Assembly: GCA_021300055.1 (NCBI GenBank)
Contig: JAJTHU010000151.1
Location: 1 to 6,939, forward strand
Reading direction: 5' to 3'
DNA: 6,939 bases
Source: Nitrosomonadaceae bacterium
GTDB lineage: Bacteria; Pseudomonadota; Gammaproteobacteria; Burkholderiales; Usitatibacteraceae
Shown here: piece after piece, positions 5,469 through 6,939 of the stretch
Layout of the letters: each line of letters opens with the position of its first letter
How positions within the stretch are numbered: position 1 is the first letter of the stretch
Translations under genes and position numbers: made by a program
The notes under the pieces: model-generated
Database searches by the model: none
What the model was told of the DNA's origin: nothing
Seen by the model: the letters and a program-made list of their open reading frames with translations, nothing else

Positions 5469-6939
5469 ATGAGATCCATCAAGAAATCCATCCCGTACGG
5501 GCGTCACACGCTGACGCTTGAGACGGGCGAGATTGCGCGCCAGGCTGATGGCGCTGTCCTCGTCTCTCTCGACGATACCGTTGTGCTCGTCACCTGTGTG
5601 GCACGCAAAGACGCTAAAGAAGGCCAAGACTTTTTTCCGCTGACCGTCGACTACCAAGAGAAGACGTTTGCCGCAGGCAAAATCCCCGGCGGCTTCTTCA
5701 AGCGCGAAGGTCGCCCTTCTGAAAAAGAAATTTTGACCAGCCGTCTGATCGATCGTCCGCTGCGTCCGCTGTTCCCGGATGGCTTCTATAACGAAGTGCA
5801 GATCATCGCCACGGTGCTTTCGTGCGACCCCGAAATCGATCCGGATATTCCAGCGATGATCGGCGCGTCCGCTGCCGTCACTCTCGCTGGTGTGCCATTC
5901 GACGGCCCAATCGGCGCTGCTCGCGTTGGCTACGTGGATGGTCAGTACGTTCTCAACCCAAGCAAGACTGAACTTACCTTCTCGAAGCTCGACCTCGTCG
6001 TCGCTGGCACTGACGCGGCTGTGCTGATGGTCGAATCCGAGGCAATGGAGTTGGCAGAAGACGTAATGCTCGGCGCGGTTGTGTTCGGCCATGAACAACA
6101 ACAGGCTGTGATCAACGCAATCCTCGACCTTGCCGACGAAGCAGGCAAAGATCCTTGGGCGTGGACGCCACCAACCCCGCCGCAAGCGCTCATCGACCAG
6201 ATCAATCAGATGGCAGCGGCCGACCTCAACGAGGCTTTCCGCATCAAGTCGAAGAGCGCGCGCTCCGACAAGCTCTCCGAAATCAACAAGCGTGTGATCT
6301 CGACGCTTTGCACAGGCGAAGAAGGCGCGCCTGACAAGAACACCGTGTCGTCACTTTTGTTCGCGATCGAATCGAAAATCGTACGCGGCCAGATTCTCAA
6401 CGGCGAACCACGTATCGATGGCCGCGACACGCGCACCGTACGTCCCATCTCCATCCGCACATCCGTGTTGCCACGTACGCATGGCTCCGTGTTGTTCACC
6501 CGCGGCGAAACGCAAGCAATGGTTGTTGCGACGCTCGGCTCGCTGAAAGACTCGCAGATCATCGACGCGCTGCAAGGTGAGTACACCGACCGCTACATGT
6601 TCCACTACAACTTCCCGCCCTACTCCACCGGCGAAACCGGCCGCGTCGGCTCGCCGAAGCGTCGCGAAATCGGCCACGGCCGTTTGGCGAAGCGTTCGCT
6701 CGTTGCCGTGTTGCCGACGGAAGCAGAGTTCGGCTACGCGATGCGCGTGGTTTCTGAAATCACCGAATCGAACGGTTCGTCGTCAATGGCCTCCGTTTGC
6801 GGTGGCTGCCTCGCGCTGATGGACGCCGGCGTGCCGATGAAGGCGCACGTTGCCGGTGTCGCGATGGGCTTGATCAAGGAGGGCAGCAAGTTTGCTGTCT
6901 TGACCGACATCCTGGGTGACGAAGATCACTTGGGCGACA
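5469..6939 (+). CDS. pnp: Polyribonucleotide nucleotidyltransferase (PNPase), N-terminal 490 residues (3' end outside window)
   Basis: PNPase degrades RNA 3'-to-5' by phosphorolysis, can add heteropolymeric tails, and works alone or with RNase E in the degradosome. The frame is open from the ATG at 5469 to the window edge; about 490 of roughly 700-711 residues are present. RNase PH-like domain 1 covers about 10-210, with the RNA-binding FFKREGR (76-82), SRLIDRPLRPLFP and NPSK motifs. An all-alpha linker follows at about 215-310. RNase PH-like domain 2 begins at about 318 (GEPRIDGRDTR, RTHGSVLFTRGETQA, FHYNFPPYSTGETG, GSPKRREIGHGRLAKR). The phosphate-binding serines of ESNGSSSMAS fall at 437-439, and the metal-binding Asp of LGDEDHLGD falls at 486, as in E. 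coli numbering. The second Asp/Lys of the site and the KH and S1 domains lie beyond the window. The start is supported by the SD and by the YGRHTLTLETG motif at residues 10-20. Confidence 0.98.
   Translation, partial: MRSIKKSIPYGRHTLTLETGEIARQADGAVLVSLDDTVVLVTCVARKDAKEGQDFFPLTVDYQEKTFAAGKIPGGFFKREGRPSEKEILTSRLIDRPLRPLFPDGFYNEVQIIATVLSCDPEIDPDIPAMIGASAAVTLAGVPFDGPIGAARVGYVDGQYVLNPSKTELTFSKLDLVVAGTDAAVLMVESEAMELAEDVMLGAVVFGHEQQQAVINAILDLADEAGKDPWAWTPPTPPQALIDQINQMAAADLNEAFRIKSKSARSDKLSEINKRVISTLCTGEEGAPDKNTVSSLLFAIESKIVRGQILNGEPRIDGRDTRTVRPISIRTSVLPRTHGSVLFTRGETQAMVVATLGSLKDSQIIDALQGEYTDRYMFHYNFPPYSTGETGRVGSPKRREIGHGRLAKRSLVAVLPTEAEFGYAMRVVSEITESNGSSSMASVCGGCLALMDAGVPMKAHVAGVAMGLIKEGSKFAVLTDILGDEDHLGD

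Noticed and set aside
5370..6185. 271-codon open frame on the - strand opposite pnp
   Set aside because: It lies against the highly conserved PNPase coding sequence, has no recognisable family features, ends in a Ser-Glu repeat made by the TCTGA repeats and stops inside the terminator. It is a shadow frame.

Overview
This window is an ordinary, well-conserved housekeeping locus of a proteobacterium. It is the transcription/translation cluster nusA - infB - rbfA - truB - rpsO - pnp, all on the + strand, with both ends cut by the window (nusA lacks its N-terminal half, pnp its C-terminal third). The IF2 linker and the PNPase read most like betaproteobacterial proteins: IF2 has a GDSSGGRDGWRGRR-type stretch before the second IF2_N module, a GGITQHIGAYHV switch I and a VARTL tail. 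A xanthomonad-like gammaproteobacterium cannot be excluded from sequence alone. The DNA is moderately GC-rich and the coding style is uniform. No mobile element, tRNA, CRISPR array or sign of horizontal transfer was seen.

Layout: the 3' half of nusA (1-753) is followed by an 87-nt spacer with a hairpin, then infB (841-3516). rbfA starts 6 nt later at a GTG in the same frame as infB (3523-3891). truB follows a 49-nt C-rich spacer and probably starts at a TTG (3941-4930). A strong sigma70-type promoter with a perfect TATAAT (4936-4965) lies in the truB-rpsO spacer. It drives a roughly 70-nt leader and rpsO (5042-5308). A textbook intrinsic terminator (5330-5371) and a repeat-containing leader precede pnp (5469 to the window end).

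The genes form one functional unit around RNA synthesis, ribosome biogenesis and RNA turnover. NusA modulates RNA polymerase pausing and termination. IF2 delivers initiator tRNA. RbfA matures the 30S subunit. TruB makes tRNA pseudouridine 55. S15 nucleates the 30S platform. PNPase degrades RNA 3'-to-5'. The sequence suggests graded expression: infB, rpsO and pnp have ATG starts with clear Shine-Dalgarno sites, while rbfA (GTG) and truB (TTG) have neither. The rpsO promoter, the rpsO-pnp terminator and the structured pnp leader resemble the regulatory layout known from E. coli rpsO-pnp. I found no novel system. The points worth a second look are RNA structures and start signals within this known operon.
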